Shown here: piece by piece, positions 18,353 to 26,900 of the stretch
Position numbering within the stretch: the first letter of the stretch is position 1
Layout: each line of letters opens with the position of its first letter
Assembly: GCF_017833525.1 (NCBI RefSeq)
Contig: NZ_JAFICD010000001.1
Coordinates: 2,666,001-2,730,000 of the forward strand
Origin: Duganella sp. 1411
Lineage (GTDB): Bacteria > Pseudomonadota > Gammaproteobacteria > Burkholderiales > Burkholderiaceae_D
Length of the DNA: 64,000 nt
Reading direction: 5' to 3'
Made by a program: the position numbers and the translations under genes
The notes under the pieces: generated by a model
What the model was told of the DNA's origin: nothing
Seen by the model: the letters and a program-made list of their open reading frames with translations, nothing else
Databases searched by the model: none

Positions 18353-18503
18353 GCCGAGCTGGCGCGCGAACGGCGGCGCCGTGAAGAACTCGTTGGCCAG
18401 GCGCGCCAGCGCGGCCGGATCGAACGGCGCGCCCGACGGTTCGGGTGCGGGAACGCCGGCGGCGCGCCGCCGGCAGGGAGATGGGGGGCGAAAGAAGGCT
18501 CAC
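18353..18503 (-). pseudogene. Frameshifted 5' part of the desulfurase cargo gene
   Basis: Upstream of 18352 the desulfurase frame stays open to a stop at 18500-18502 and encodes PFDPAALARLANEFFTAPPF, like the encapsulation segment expected in this family, but it has no ATG, GTG or TTG. A GTG at 18503, nine bases after the encapsulin stop, opens MSLLSPPISLPA in a different frame. Removing one base within the 20-bp perfect palindrome GCCGGCGGCG/CGCCGCCGGC (18455-18474) would join both into one protein of about 654 residues. Sequencing compression, a true mutation or a programmed shift are all possible. Confidence 0.6.
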
Positions 18504-18512
18504 GGCGCGGGC

Positions 18513-19445
18513 TTATTTGTAGGTGTCCGGATAGTCGTGGTACTTGCCGATCTCGACGTCGTCGAGCACGGCCAGCGCGTCGGAGGTCAGCACCGCCAGC
18601 GAGCAGTACAGCGAGATCAGGTACGACGAGATCGCATGGTTGTTGATCCCCATGAAGCGCACCGACAGCCCCGGGCTCTGCTCGCCCGGCAGGCCCGGCT
18701 GGAACAGCCCGACCACGCCCTGGCGCTTGTCGCCCACGCGCAGCAGCAGGATCTTGCTCTTGCCGTCGGCCACCGGCACCTTGTCCGACGGGATCAGCGG
18801 GATGCCGCGCCACGTGATGAACTGCGAGCCGAACAGGCTGATGGTGGGCGGCGGCGTACCGCGCCGGGTCGCCTCGCGGCCGAAGGCGGCGATCGCCAGC
18901 GGATGGGTCAGGAAGAAGGCCGGCTCCTTCCACACCTTGGTCAGCAGCTCGTCGAGGTCGTCCGGCGTCGGCGCGCCCGTCAGCGGGAAGATGCGCTGCT
19001 CGTCGCTCACCTGGGCCAGCAGGCCGTAGTCGGGATTGTTGATCAGCTCGCTTTCCTGGTTTTCCTTGATGGTCTCGATGGTCAGGCGCAGCTGTTCCTT
19101 GATCTGGTCGTGCGGGCTGCTGTACAGGTCGGACACGCGGGTGTGCACGTCGAGCACGGTCGAGACGGCGTTGAGGAAGTACTCGCGCGGATTCTCCTCG
19201 TAGTCGACATAGGTGCGCGGCAGCTGGTTCTCCTCCTGGCGCGCGGTGCAGGTGACCTTGATCGCCTCCGGATTCTTGACCTTGTTAAGGCGATAGATGC
19301 CCGCCTCGACCGGCACCCATTGCAGCAGGTGCGTCAGCCAGCGCGGGCTGATGGTCTCGAGTTGCGGAACGGTTTTTGTCGCGTTCGCTAATTGCCGTGC
19401 TGCGTTATCGCCCAGCGCCGTGGTACCGCCTACAGTTGCCGACAT
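18513..19445 (-). CDS. srpI: Family 2A encapsulin nanocompartment shell protein
   Basis: A 310-residue shell protein of the HK97 fold that self-assembles into an icosahedral compartment; relatives are known as SrpI. Recognised from the N-terminal arm (TKTVPQLETISPRWLTHLLQ), the E-loop/P-domain region (QLPRTYVDYEENPREY), and the C-terminal AISSYLISLYCSLAVLTSDAL and IGKYHDYPDTYK segments. GGAG precedes the ATG. It lies 34 bp after the serine acetyltransferase and directly before the cysteine desulfurase cargo, exactly the conserved neighbourhood of sulfur-linked family 2A encapsulins. It is expected to store or channel sulfur from the cargo reaction. Confidence 0.94.
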   Translation of the reverse strand: MSATVGGTTALGDNAARQLANATKTVPQLETISPRWLTHLLQWVPVEAGIYRLNKVKNPEAIKVTCTARQEENQLPRTYVDYEENPREYFLNAVSTVLDVHTRVSDLYSSPHDQIKEQLRLTIETIKENQESELINNPDYGLLAQVSDEQRIFPLTGAPTPDDLDELLTKVWKEPAFFLTHPLAIAAFGREATRRGTPPPTISLFGSQFITWRGIPLIPSDKVPVADGKSKILLLRVGDKRQGVVGLFQPGLPGEQSPGLSVRFMGINNHAISSYLISLYCSLAVLTSDALAVLDDVEIGKYHDYPDTYK

Positions 19446-19479
19446 CGTGACTCCATTTCAGTAAGGTGAAAAAAAAAGG

Positions 19480-20418
19480 TTATGCGCTTGCGATGCCGTT
19501 GGCGAAGGCGCCCACGCGCGATTCGGCCTGGGCGATGCGTCCGCCCGGCGGCACGTCGTGCGTCAGCCAGACGTTGCCGCCGATGATGGCGCCCTTGCCG
19601 ATCGTGATCAGCCCGAGCACCGTGGCGCCGGCGTAGATGACGACGTCGTCCTCGACCACCGGGTGGCGCGGCAAGCCCTTTTGCAGGTTGCCGTCGGCGT
19701 CCGTCGGGAAGCGCTTGGCGCCCAGCGTGACGGCCTGGTACAAGCGCACCCGGGCGCCGATGACGGCCGTCTCGCCGATCACCACGCCGGTGCCGTGGTC
19801 GATGAAGAAGCCGGCGCCGATGCGCGCGCCGGGATGGATGTCGATGCCGGTGGCGCCGTGCGCCAGTTCCGCGACGATGCGCGCCAGCAGCGTCAACCCC
19901 AGCGTGTAGAGCTGGTGCGCGATGCGGTAGTGGATCATCGCCAGCACGCCCGGGTAGCACAGCAGCACCTCGTCGACGCTGCGCGCGGCCGGGTCGCCCT
20001 GGTAGGCGGCCATGACGTCGCTGTCGAGCAGCGAGCGGATCGCCGGCAGCGCGGCGGCGAAGGCGCGCACCGCGGCCAGCGCGTCGTGGTCGATGTCGTT
20101 ATCGACGCTGTGGTCGGCGGCCAGTCCGCGCAGGCCGGCGTTGTATTTCAACTCGCGCCGCACCTGCTTGAGCAGCGCGTGCAGCGCGCCGTCGAGCGCG
20201 TGGGCGACGTGGAAGTCCTCGCTTTCCTGGCGCAGGTCGGGCGGCCCCAGCCGCATCGGGAACAGCACGCCCTTGAGGCTGTCGATGATGGCCGCCAACG
20301 CGTTGCGCGACGGGAATTCCCGCCCGCCCGGCTCGCTGGCGCGGCTTTGCTCTTGGCGCCAGCGGTGGCGCGCGTCGTGCAGCGATTGCACGATGGTGGT
20401 GATGTCGAAGGTGGCCAT
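19480..20418 (-). CDS. epsC: Serine O-acetyltransferase (EpsC/CysE-type)
   Basis: Acetylates L-serine with acetyl-CoA to give O-acetylserine, the carbon acceptor for cysteine synthesis. The 312-residue protein has an all-helical N-terminal domain (about 1-185) and a left-handed beta-helix of hexapeptide repeats (190-300) with catalytic-site HPGARIGAGFFIDHGTGVVI, GAKRFP and HPVVEDDVVIYAGATVLG. AGGA precedes the ATG. It starts five bases after the rhodanese gene and precedes the encapsulin shell gene, linking local cysteine production with the desulfurase cargo. Confidence 0.93.
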   Translation of the reverse strand: MATFDITTIVQSLHDARHRWRQEQSRASEPGGREFPSRNALAAIIDSLKGVLFPMRLGPPDLRQESEDFHVAHALDGALHALLKQVRRELKYNAGLRGLAADHSVDNDIDHDALAAVRAFAAALPAIRSLLDSDVMAAYQGDPAARSVDEVLLCYPGVLAMIHYRIAHQLYTLGLTLLARIVAELAHGATGIDIHPGARIGAGFFIDHGTGVVIGETAVIGARVRLYQAVTLGAKRFPTDADGNLQKGLPRHPVVEDDVVIYAGATVLGLITIGKGAIIGGNVWLTHDVPPGGRIAQAESRVGAFANGIASA

Positions 20419-20422
20419 GCCG

Positions 20423-20893
20423 TCAGTCCTGCAGCCACGGCAGGCCGTGGAAGCGCCAGCCGTCGGCCTTGCCGCGCTGTTGGCGCTCGTCGAGCTCGCC
20501 CTCGAAGCCTTCGAGCACGTTGAAGACGTTGCCCAGGCCGGCCTTGGCGGCCGCCTCGGCGGCCAGCGCCGAACGCTTGCCGCTGCGGCACAGCAGCAGG
20601 ACCGGCGTGTCCTTGCCGCCGATTTTGCTTTCCAGCTCGCGCGCGAAACGCGGGTTGCGCGTCAGCGCGGTGCCGGTGGCCCAGGCCACGTGCAGGCTGT
20701 CGGGCACGTGGCCGACGAACTTGCGCTCCTCGCCGGTGCGCACGTCGACCAGCAGCACGTCGCCGGCGGAAAACAGTTGCCAGGCGACGGCCGGAGGCAC
20801 GCCGCCGGCATACGGCAATTGGGACGCGGCCGCTTCGGCCTTGATCGATGCCAGCACGGGAGGCAGTGCCGGCGAGGGGACGTCAACTGACAT
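20423..20893 (-). CDS. Rhodanese-like sulfurtransferase
   Basis: A 156-residue single-domain rhodanese that carries a persulfide on a cysteine. The active-site loop is LLCRSGKRSALAA with the nucleophilic Cys, and DVRTGEERKFVGHVPDSLHV is the CH2A-type signature. AAGG lies upstream of the ATG. As first gene of the operon with serine acetyltransferase, encapsulin and cysteine desulfurase, it may accept or supply persulfide sulfur to the compartment; that link is inferred from context. Confidence 0.92.
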   Translation of the reverse strand: MSVDVPSPALPPVLASIKAEAAASQLPYAGGVPPAVAWQLFSAGDVLLVDVRTGEERKFVGHVPDSLHVAWATGTALTRNPRFARELESKIGGKDTPVLLLCRSGKRSALAAEAAAKAGLGNVFNVLEGFEGELDERQQRGKADGWRFHGLPWLQD

Positions 20894-21106
20894 AAAGAGA
20901 CCTTATGGTGGCTTGAATGGCGGGAACTTGCGGACCGGTTGATGGCGATGGACATCAACGGCTTGCGGAATGAAATATACGTTTAGCTGAAGTGAAACAA
21001 AACGAATAAAAACAACTTCGCAAAGACGAAAACCGTCTATGCGACGGAAAGGATGACCTACACGGTCGACAGTTGGTCAGCGAGGGGAATGCGGAACCGG
21101 GGATGG

Positions 21107-21134
21107 AGGACGCCGCCGGAGCCGGCGGCGTCCT
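21107..21134. terminator. Strong GC hairpin between two leftward operons
   Basis: AGGACGCCGCCGG (21107-21119) and its exact reverse complement (21122-21134) flank a 2-nt centre. It lies just past the stop of the PEP-CTERM gene (21161) and upstream of the encapsulin operon. There is no T-tract, so intrinsic termination is only suggested. Confidence 0.45.
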
Positions 21135-21160
21135 GTGCTGCAAAGGCCGCTAGGCGACCA

Positions 21161-21784
21161 TCAAACCGCCGACGGCACGGCCTGGCGCCGGCGCAGCGCC
21201 GCGATGCCGGCCAGGCCGGCGCCGAACATCAGGTAGGCCGACGGTTCCGGCACGCTGGAGACGACCACCGTCGCCGGCCCGTATCCGACCGCGATATCGT
21301 TCAGGGCCGAATTCAAAAACAGCACGTCTCCAAAGTTGAGCACGGTGGTGCCGGCGCCGACGACGTTGAAGCTGAAATGCGCCAGGCTGCCGCCGCCGCT
21401 GGCGCCCGGCACCGCGCCGAGCAGCGAGGCGAAGGCGAACGAGATGGTGCCGGCGGCGTTGTCGACGGCGCCGCCGTCGGCAAAGACAGGCCCGGCAGCC
21501 GACAGGAAGCCGCCGGCGCCGTAGCCGCTGGCCTGCAACACGGCCGGATCGAACGACAGCGAGAACTGGTAGGCGTACAGGTCGGCGATGTCGGCCACGC
21601 GCACGTCCAGTTCCAGCGTGGCGCCGGGCTTGACCGGATCGGGCGTGGCGACGATCGACAGCGCCGGCGCGGCCAGCGCCGCCGACGCCGTGCCGGCCGC
21701 CAGCAGCACGGCGGCGGCCAGGCGCCGCGCCAGCGCCAGCGTGGCGTTGGAGTTGTTTCGGTATCGCTTATTCAAATTCAGCAT
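21161..21784 (-). CDS. Cohesin-like PEP-CTERM surface protein
   Basis: A 207-residue exported protein: signal peptide (about 1-39, cleavage near ALAAPA), a beta-sandwich domain (42-170) that resembles cohesin type I (VKPGATLELDVRVADIADLYAYQFSLSFDP), and a C-terminal PEP-CTERM sorting tag VPEPSAYLMFGAGLAGIAALRRR (178-200). PEP-CTERM proteins are handled by an exosortase and end up at the envelope or in exopolysaccharide. The start at 21784 gives a normal signal sequence. It sits 23 bp behind the dockerin-containing metalloprotease and should be co-expressed, so it is a plausible surface receptor for that enzyme. Confidence 0.85.
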   Translation of the reverse strand: MLNLNKRYRNNSNATLALARRLAAAVLLAAGTASAALAAPALSIVATPDPVKPGATLELDVRVADIADLYAYQFSLSFDPAVLQASGYGAGGFLSAAGPVFADGGAVDNAAGTISFAFASLLGAVPGASGGGSLAHFSFNVVGAGTTVLNFGDVLFLNSALNDIAVGYGPATVVVSSVPEPSAYLMFGAGLAGIAALRRRQAVPSAV

Positions 21785-21807
21785 GATGAGGTTCTCTCGG
21801 TTGGGGG

Positions 21808-24800
21808 TTATTGGCACACGCTGCCGGCGGGCAGGCCGCGCGATACGAGGGCGACGTCGCGCACGTCGACCACCTTGTCGCCGTTGACGTCGGCGCGCGC
21901 GTTAAAGCCGCCCTGGCCGCCGCGCTGGCCCAGCGCCGCCTTGGCCAGGGCCAGGTCGGCGCAGCCGACGCTGCCGTCGCCGTCGATGTCGCCGGCCAGG
22001 GCCGGCGCGGTGATCGTGAAGTCCGCGTCCGAGATGTCGAAGAACACGTTGCCGATCGCCTCGACCTTGACGCGCGCCTTGGTGGTCGCCAGCGCCGGCA
22101 CGGTGACGGCGCGGCTGCCGGTGTTGGGCGCGCTGGCGGCGAGCACGATCGGATACGTCAGGCCGCCGTCGGTCGACAGGCTGATCTTGACGTTGGCCGT
22201 GCCCACCGGCGCGGCGCTGGTGTTGGCCACGTTCCAGGTCACGGTCTGGGTGCTGGCGCCGGCCCAGGTGACGGCCGTGTTGGGCGCCGTCACCAGGAAC
22301 GGGCCGGCGCCGGCGGCCAGCAGCAGGCGCGTGGCGGCGCCGCCGACGCCGCCCCGGCCGTCGCGCGCGGTGAGCCTGAAGTTCAGCGCGGCCGGGCCGG
22401 CGTTGCCGCCGAAGCCGACATAGGCGGCCGTCGGCAGGAACTCGGCGTAGCACTCGGTGTTGGCCACCGTCGGCGCGCTCGTCACCGGGCAGGCGCCGCT
22501 GGCGGCGTTGGTGTTGTTGGCGATGATTTGCGCCAGGTCCGGGAACACCCGGGTCGGGTCGGTGCCGGTGTGGTTCTCGCCGGCCGAGTTGTACTCGATG
22601 CTGTCATCCTCGCTGACGGCGGCGCGCACGCCGAACTGGCGGAACAGCGGGCCGTCGACCTTGTTGTTGCTGATCAGGCCGGTGCCGTTGGCGCTGCCGC
22701 GGTCGTTCTGCTCCCACAGGTAGGTCAGCGCGTCGCCGTCGGCGTCGGTGGCCGTCCCGGTCAGCGCGAACGGCGTGCGCAGCGGGATGGTGTAGGCCGG
22801 CGCCACCGTCACCACGGGCGCGCTGTTGCCGCTGGCGGCGACGGCGCCGCCGCGGCGGGTCGGCCCGCCGGCGGCGATCTCGCCGATGTAGCCGCCGCAG
22901 CCGCCGCTGCAATTGACCAGCTCGAGCGGGGCGACGTTGGTGCCGGCCAGCGCGCCGCCGAACGTCAACGTGAAGGCGTTGTCGCTGACGGCGCTGGCGG
23001 TGACGGTGGCGCCGGACGGCCAGCCGGGGATGGCCTGCACGGCGGCGCGGATGCCGGCGGCCGTGTAGTTGGTGCCGCGCACGATGGCCGGCGAGGTGGC
23101 GCCGTTGTAGCGCAGCTGGAACTGGCGGCCGTTGGCGCTGAAGCCGGTCAGCGCGGCCACCTGCACCTCGTTGATATTGTTCTCGCCCGAGGAGGTGTAG
23201 GCGACGATCTCGTCGAAGCTGCGCTGCGACCAGTAGGCGTCGCTGTGCGGCTGCAGGTTGTCGCTGCCGCAGATGCCGGCGTAGGCCATGATCGACGAGC
23301 CGCTGCCCGGCTCGACCGAGGTTTCATCGTTGCGGTTGCCGCCCGAGCAGCTGCCCGTCACGCCGTTGAAGGTGTGGTTGCCGGCGAACTGGTGGCCCAT
23401 CTCATGGGCCACGTAGTCGACCGCGAAGACGTCGCCGACCGGCGTCGGCACGCCGGTGCAGCCCTGCGCCTTGGCGCCGGTGCCGACCACGCCCAGGCTG
23501 GCCACGCCGCCGCCGTCGAGGCCGAAGGCAATGTGGCCGACGTCGAAGTTGCCGGCGCCGGCCAGCAGGCCGGTGACGATGCGGTTGCGGGTCAGCGTGG
23601 CGCCGCCGCAGCCGGCCGCCTGGCTGGTGGTGAAGCAGGCGGCGCCGCCGCAGGGGCCGTTGGCGCCGGTCATCTGGGCCGGCGTGTCGAGGTTGAGCGC
23701 GTCGGTGGCGTTGATCAGCACCAGCCGGATCGCCGTCTCGTCCTCGTACACCTGGGTGACGCGGTTGATCAAGGTGACCTTGGCGGCGGTGACGTTGGCC
23801 GGGCCGCCGAAGTAGCTGGCGTAGGACGGGTCGGTGACCAGCGCCAGCCGGTAGGTGCGCAGCTGCTCGCCGCTGGCGGCGGCCGGCTCGGCGGCGTCGT
23901 CGACGACCACGTAGTTGACGCTCGAGGTGGCGCGGCCGTCGCTGGCGCTGACCTCGTAGGCGCCGGTGTTGCCCGACGGGTCGGCCTTGAGCGAGGCGCG
24001 CACCACGCCCTCGGCGTCGGCCGTCACCACCACGCTCTGGCGCGCGGCGCCGTCGGCGGCGCGCACCGCCACGCTCACGCTGGCGCCCGGCGCGAAGCCG
24101 GCCCCGCGCACCTCGAGCGCGTCGGCGGCGTGGTAGAAGCCGCGCGGCAGCGCCAGCCGCGGCTCGCTCAGCGGCGCCTCGCGCAGCGGGCCGTGGACGT
24201 TGGGCAGGTCGCGCCGGTGGTAGCTGCGGTAGACGCTGTCGTCAAGCGCGGCCTGCGGATCGACGTACCACGCGCCGTTGGGCGAGCGCACCGACGCGTG
24301 CAGGCCGAGCGGGGTGATGTCCATGCGCAGGCTCGCGCCCGGGTCGTCGATGCCCTTGCCGGCGAAGGTTTTGATCTCGGGGTGCTTGGCCGCCAGGCCC
24401 GGCTCCATCACCGACGAATCGACGATGGCGAAGCGCTGGTAGCCGCCGTCCGGGTGCGGCAGCGAGATGATCAGCGGCGTGGCGGCGGCGCTGGCGCTGC
24501 GCTCGCGCGGCGCGCCGGCGGCCAGCGCCTGGATGCCGGCGCGGTTCAGTTTGGCCGCGTGGTAGCGCCGCGGCGCCGGCGTCGGCACGCGGCCGTCGGT
24601 GCGGGATGCCGCCGCGGCGGCGGTGGCGGCGTTGCGGTCGGCGGCCACGATCGGCGTCGCCGACAGGCTCTGCCAAAAGTCGCCGGTCGGCTGCACGGCC
24701 GGCGCGCCCTGGGCGGCGGCGGCGCCGCACAGGCTCCAGCCTAGCGCCAGGGACAACAACAGCAAGCGGGGTTTGAGACGGGGATGCTGGGGGGAAGTGG

Positions 24801-24813
24801 CCGGACGTTTCAT
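21808..24813 (-). CDS. Secreted reprolysin-like metalloprotease with C-terminal dockerin
   Basis: A 1001-residue exported zinc protease. Signal peptide 1-36 (LLLLSLALGWSLCGAAAA), propeptide-like region to about 315, and a metzincin catalytic domain with HEMGHQFAGNH (zinc ligands H470, H474, H480; general base E471) and Met-turn SSIMAYAG. Ig-like or proprotein-type beta domains follow, and the last 60 residues contain two F-hand calcium loops, DIDGDGSVGCADLALAKAAL and ADVNGDKVVDVRD, i.e. a type I dockerin. Glycine at position 8 of the usual HExxHxxGxxH is shifted by one, as in some bacterial homologues. The next gene encodes a cohesin-like PEP-CTERM protein. Confidence 0.9.
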   Translation of the reverse strand: MKRPATSPQHPRLKPRLLLLSLALGWSLCGAAAAQGAPAVQPTGDFWQSLSATPIVAADRNAATAAAAASRTDGRVPTPAPRRYHAAKLNRAGIQALAAGAPRERSASAAATPLIISLPHPDGGYQRFAIVDSSVMEPGLAAKHPEIKTFAGKGIDDPGASLRMDITPLGLHASVRSPNGAWYVDPQAALDDSVYRSYHRRDLPNVHGPLREAPLSEPRLALPRGFYHAADALEVRGAGFAPGASVSVAVRAADGAARQSVVVTADAEGVVRASLKADPSGNTGAYEVSASDGRATSSVNYVVVDDAAEPAAASGEQLRTYRLALVTDPSYASYFGGPANVTAAKVTLINRVTQVYEDETAIRLVLINATDALNLDTPAQMTGANGPCGGAACFTTSQAAGCGGATLTRNRIVTGLLAGAGNFDVGHIAFGLDGGGVASLGVVGTGAKAQGCTGVPTPVGDVFAVDYVAHEMGHQFAGNHTFNGVTGSCSGGNRNDETSVEPGSGSSIMAYAGICGSDNLQPHSDAYWSQRSFDEIVAYTSSGENNINEVQVAALTGFSANGRQFQLRYNGATSPAIVRGTNYTAAGIRAAVQAIPGWPSGATVTASAVSDNAFTLTFGGALAGTNVAPLELVNCSGGCGGYIGEIAAGGPTRRGGAVAASGNSAPVVTVAPAYTIPLRTPFALTGTATDADGDALTYLWEQNDRGSANGTGLISNNKVDGPLFRQFGVRAAVSEDDSIEYNSAGENHTGTDPTRVFPDLAQIIANNTNAASGACPVTSAPTVANTECYAEFLPTAAYVGFGGNAGPAALNFRLTARDGRGGVGGAATRLLLAAGAGPFLVTAPNTAVTWAGASTQTVTWNVANTSAAPVGTANVKISLSTDGGLTYPIVLAASAPNTGSRAVTVPALATTKARVKVEAIGNVFFDISDADFTITAPALAGDIDGDGSVGCADLALAKAALGQRGGQGGFNARADVNGDKVVDVRDVALVSRGLPAGSVCQ

Positions 24814-24993
24814 GTGCGCGATACCCTTGTATGGTGGGAGAGATCACCAGCCGGCTGATACCGGCCGAACAAGATAGTTGCTGGGCGCCACCATTATCAA
24901 GTAGGCATGCAAAAATCTTAATTTAGTATCGAGCAATTATTTTAATTTAACAAGTTTTTTCTCCTCCGGTGCGCTCCGCCCCTGCGGCCGGCG

Positions 24994-25860
24994 TCACATG
25001 GCGTCCAGCGCCGCCACGGTGGCGGCGTCGAGGCGCAGCGCGCCGGCGGCGACGTTGTCGCGCAGATGCGCCACCGACGAGGTGCCGGGGATGACCAGCA
25101 TGTTCGGCGCGCGCTGCAACAGCCACGCCAACGCGACCTGCATCGGCTGCGCGCCGAGGGCGGCGGCCACGCCGTTCAGCACATCGGACTGCAGCGGCGA
25201 GAAGCCGCCCAGCGGGAAGAACGGCACGTAAGCGATGCCCTGCGCCGCCAGCGCGTCGATCAGCGCGTCGTCGCCGCGATGGGCCAGGTTGTAATGGTTC
25301 TGCACGCAGACGATAGGGGCGATCGCCTGCGCCTCGGCCACTTGGCGCGCGCTGACGTTGCTCACGCCGATATGGCGGATCAGCCCCTCCTGCTTCAGGC
25401 GCAGCATCACCGCGATCGCCTCGCCGATCGGCGTATCGTCCGGGCCCTGCAGGCCCGGGGCGCGGTAGTTGACCACGTCGAGCGCCTCCAGTCCCAGGTT
25501 GCGCAGGTTGTCGTGGACGGCCTCGCGCAGTTGTTGGGCCGACGCCGCCGGCAGCCACGACTGGTCGGCGCCGCGCACGAAGCCGATCTTGGTGGTGATG
25601 GTCAGGCCGTCGCGGTAAGGGTGCAGCGCCTCGCGGATGATCTGGTTGGTCACGTGCGGGCCGTAAAAATCGGCGGTGTCGATGTGGTTGACGCCCAGCT
25701 CGATCGCCTCGCGCAGCACGGCCACGGCGGCGGCGCGGTCCTTCGGCGGCCCCCACACGTGCGGCCCGGCCAGCTGCATCGCACCGTAACCGACGCGGTT
25801 GAAAACGATGCCGCTGCCGGCGGGGGTGAACTGGTCGCTCGATGGGGAATAAGTGTTCAT
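24994..25860 (-). CDS. Aldo/keto reductase
   Basis: A 288-residue NADPH-dependent oxidoreductase of the TIM-barrel aldo/keto reductase family: GVNHIDTADFYG carries the catalytic Asp and Tyr, TITTKIGFVRG the Lys, then IRHIGVSN and VIPGTSSVAHLRDNV for cofactor binding. The start MNTYSPSSDQF at 25860 has AGGAG six bases upstream. It is divergent from a LysR gene with a 119-bp gap containing a palindromic candidate operator. The physiological carbonyl substrate is unknown. Confidence 0.93.
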   Translation of the reverse strand: MNTYSPSSDQFTPAGSGIVFNRVGYGAMQLAGPHVWGPPKDRAAAVAVLREAIELGVNHIDTADFYGPHVTNQIIREALHPYRDGLTITTKIGFVRGADQSWLPAASAQQLREAVHDNLRNLGLEALDVVNYRAPGLQGPDDTPIGEAIAVMLRLKQEGLIRHIGVSNVSARQVAEAQAIAPIVCVQNHYNLAHRGDDALIDALAAQGIAYVPFFPLGGFSPLQSDVLNGVAAALGAQPMQVALAWLLQRAPNMLVIPGTSSVAHLRDNVAAGALRLDAATVAALDAM

Positions 25861-25948
25861 GTGTTGCTCCTGTTGAGTGATGGGGAAAGCGTGAACACAT
25901 GGTAGCGGGGCCGGCGCTGTGTGATAATGGGGGCAATGCCGCACGGGC

Positions 25949-25966
25949 TGTACGAAATTTTGCACA
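25949..25966. promoter_or_regulatory. Candidate LysR operator in the AKR/lysR gap
   Basis: TGTACGAAATTTTGCACA is an 18-bp imperfect palindrome (7 of 9 arm pairs match) lying 14 bp before the LysR start and 89 bp before the aldo/keto reductase start. A role in LysR control is inferred from position. Confidence 0.4.
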
Positions 25967-25979
25967 ATCGAAAGCACCG

Positions 25980-26900
25980 ATGACCACCGACTCCCCCTCC
26001 ATGGCCGACCTGGCCACGTTCGCGCTGGTGGCCCAGCACGGCGGCTTCCGGCAGGCGGCGCGCGCCGGCGGGCAATCGGCGTCGGCGCTGAGCGAGGCGC
26101 TGCGGCGGCTGGAAAACCAGCTCGGCATCCGCCTGCTGCTGCGCACCACCCGCAGCGTCACGCCGACCGAGGCCGGGGCGCTGCTGCTGGCGCGCCTGCA
26201 ACCGGCGTTGAGCCAGGTGGCCGGCGCGCTCGACGTCCTCAACGAGCTGCGCGACAGCCCGCGCGGCACCCTGCGCCTCAACGTGCCGGTCAGCGCGGCG
26301 CGCTTTTTCCTACAGCCGCTGGTCGACCAGTTCATGGCCGCGTACCCGGACATCGTGCTCGACATCGTGATCGACAATAACTTCGTCGACGTCGTCGCCA
26401 GCGGCTGCGACGCCGGCATCCGCTACGGCGAGCGGCTGGAACAGGACATGATCGCCCTGCCGATCGGCCCGCGCACGCAGCGCTTCGCGGTGGCGGCCGC
26501 GCCGTCCTATCTGGCGCGGCGCGGCGTGCCGGCGCATCCGCGCGACCTGCTGCAACACGCCTGCCTGCGCGGCAAGTTCCTCAGCGGCGCCATCTATCCG
26601 TGGGATTTCGAGCGCGACGGCCAGACGCTGACCGTCGATCCGACCGGCCCGCTGATCGTCACGCCGACCGTGATCGACCTGGCCGTGAGCGCGGCGGTGG
26701 CCGGGCACGGCGTGATCTACCTGTTCGAGGAGTGGCTCGATCCCCACATCGCCTCGGGCGCGCTGCGGCCGATACTGCGGGACTGGTGGCCGAGTTTTCC
26801 CGGGCCGTTTTTATACTACTCGGGCCGGCGGCACCTGCCGGCGCCGCTGCGCGCGTTCGTCGACTTCGTGCGCGCGTCCGGGTCCGCGCCGGCCGCTTAG
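25980..26900 (+). CDS. LysR-family transcriptional regulator
   Basis: A 306-residue LysR regulator: helix-turn-helix in residues 8-66 (FRQAARAGGQSASALSEALRRLE), effector domain from about 95 (GTLRLNVPVSAARFFLQP). The ATG at 25980 was chosen over in-frame upstream codons that would cross the palindrome. It is divergent from the aldo/keto reductase, its likely target. Its stop codon overlaps the convergent amidase-like gene by four bases. Confidence 0.92.
   Translation: MTTDSPSMADLATFALVAQHGGFRQAARAGGQSASALSEALRRLENQLGIRLLLRTTRSVTPTEAGALLLARLQPALSQVAGALDVLNELRDSPRGTLRLNVPVSAARFFLQPLVDQFMAAYPDIVLDIVIDNNFVDVVASGCDAGIRYGERLEQDMIALPIGPRTQRFAVAAAPSYLARRGVPAHPRDLLQHACLRGKFLSGAIYPWDFERDGQTLTVDPTGPLIVTPTVIDLAVSAAVAGHGVIYLFEEWLDPHIASGALRPILRDWWPSFPGPFLYYSGRRHLPAPLRAFVDFVRASGSAPAA

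Noticed and set aside
21811..24744. Plus-strand open frame of almost 1000 codons
   Set aside because: Antisense shadow of the metalloprotease gene: His/Arg/Gly/Ala-rich without domains, while the opposite strand encodes a clear signal peptide, zinc motif and dockerin.
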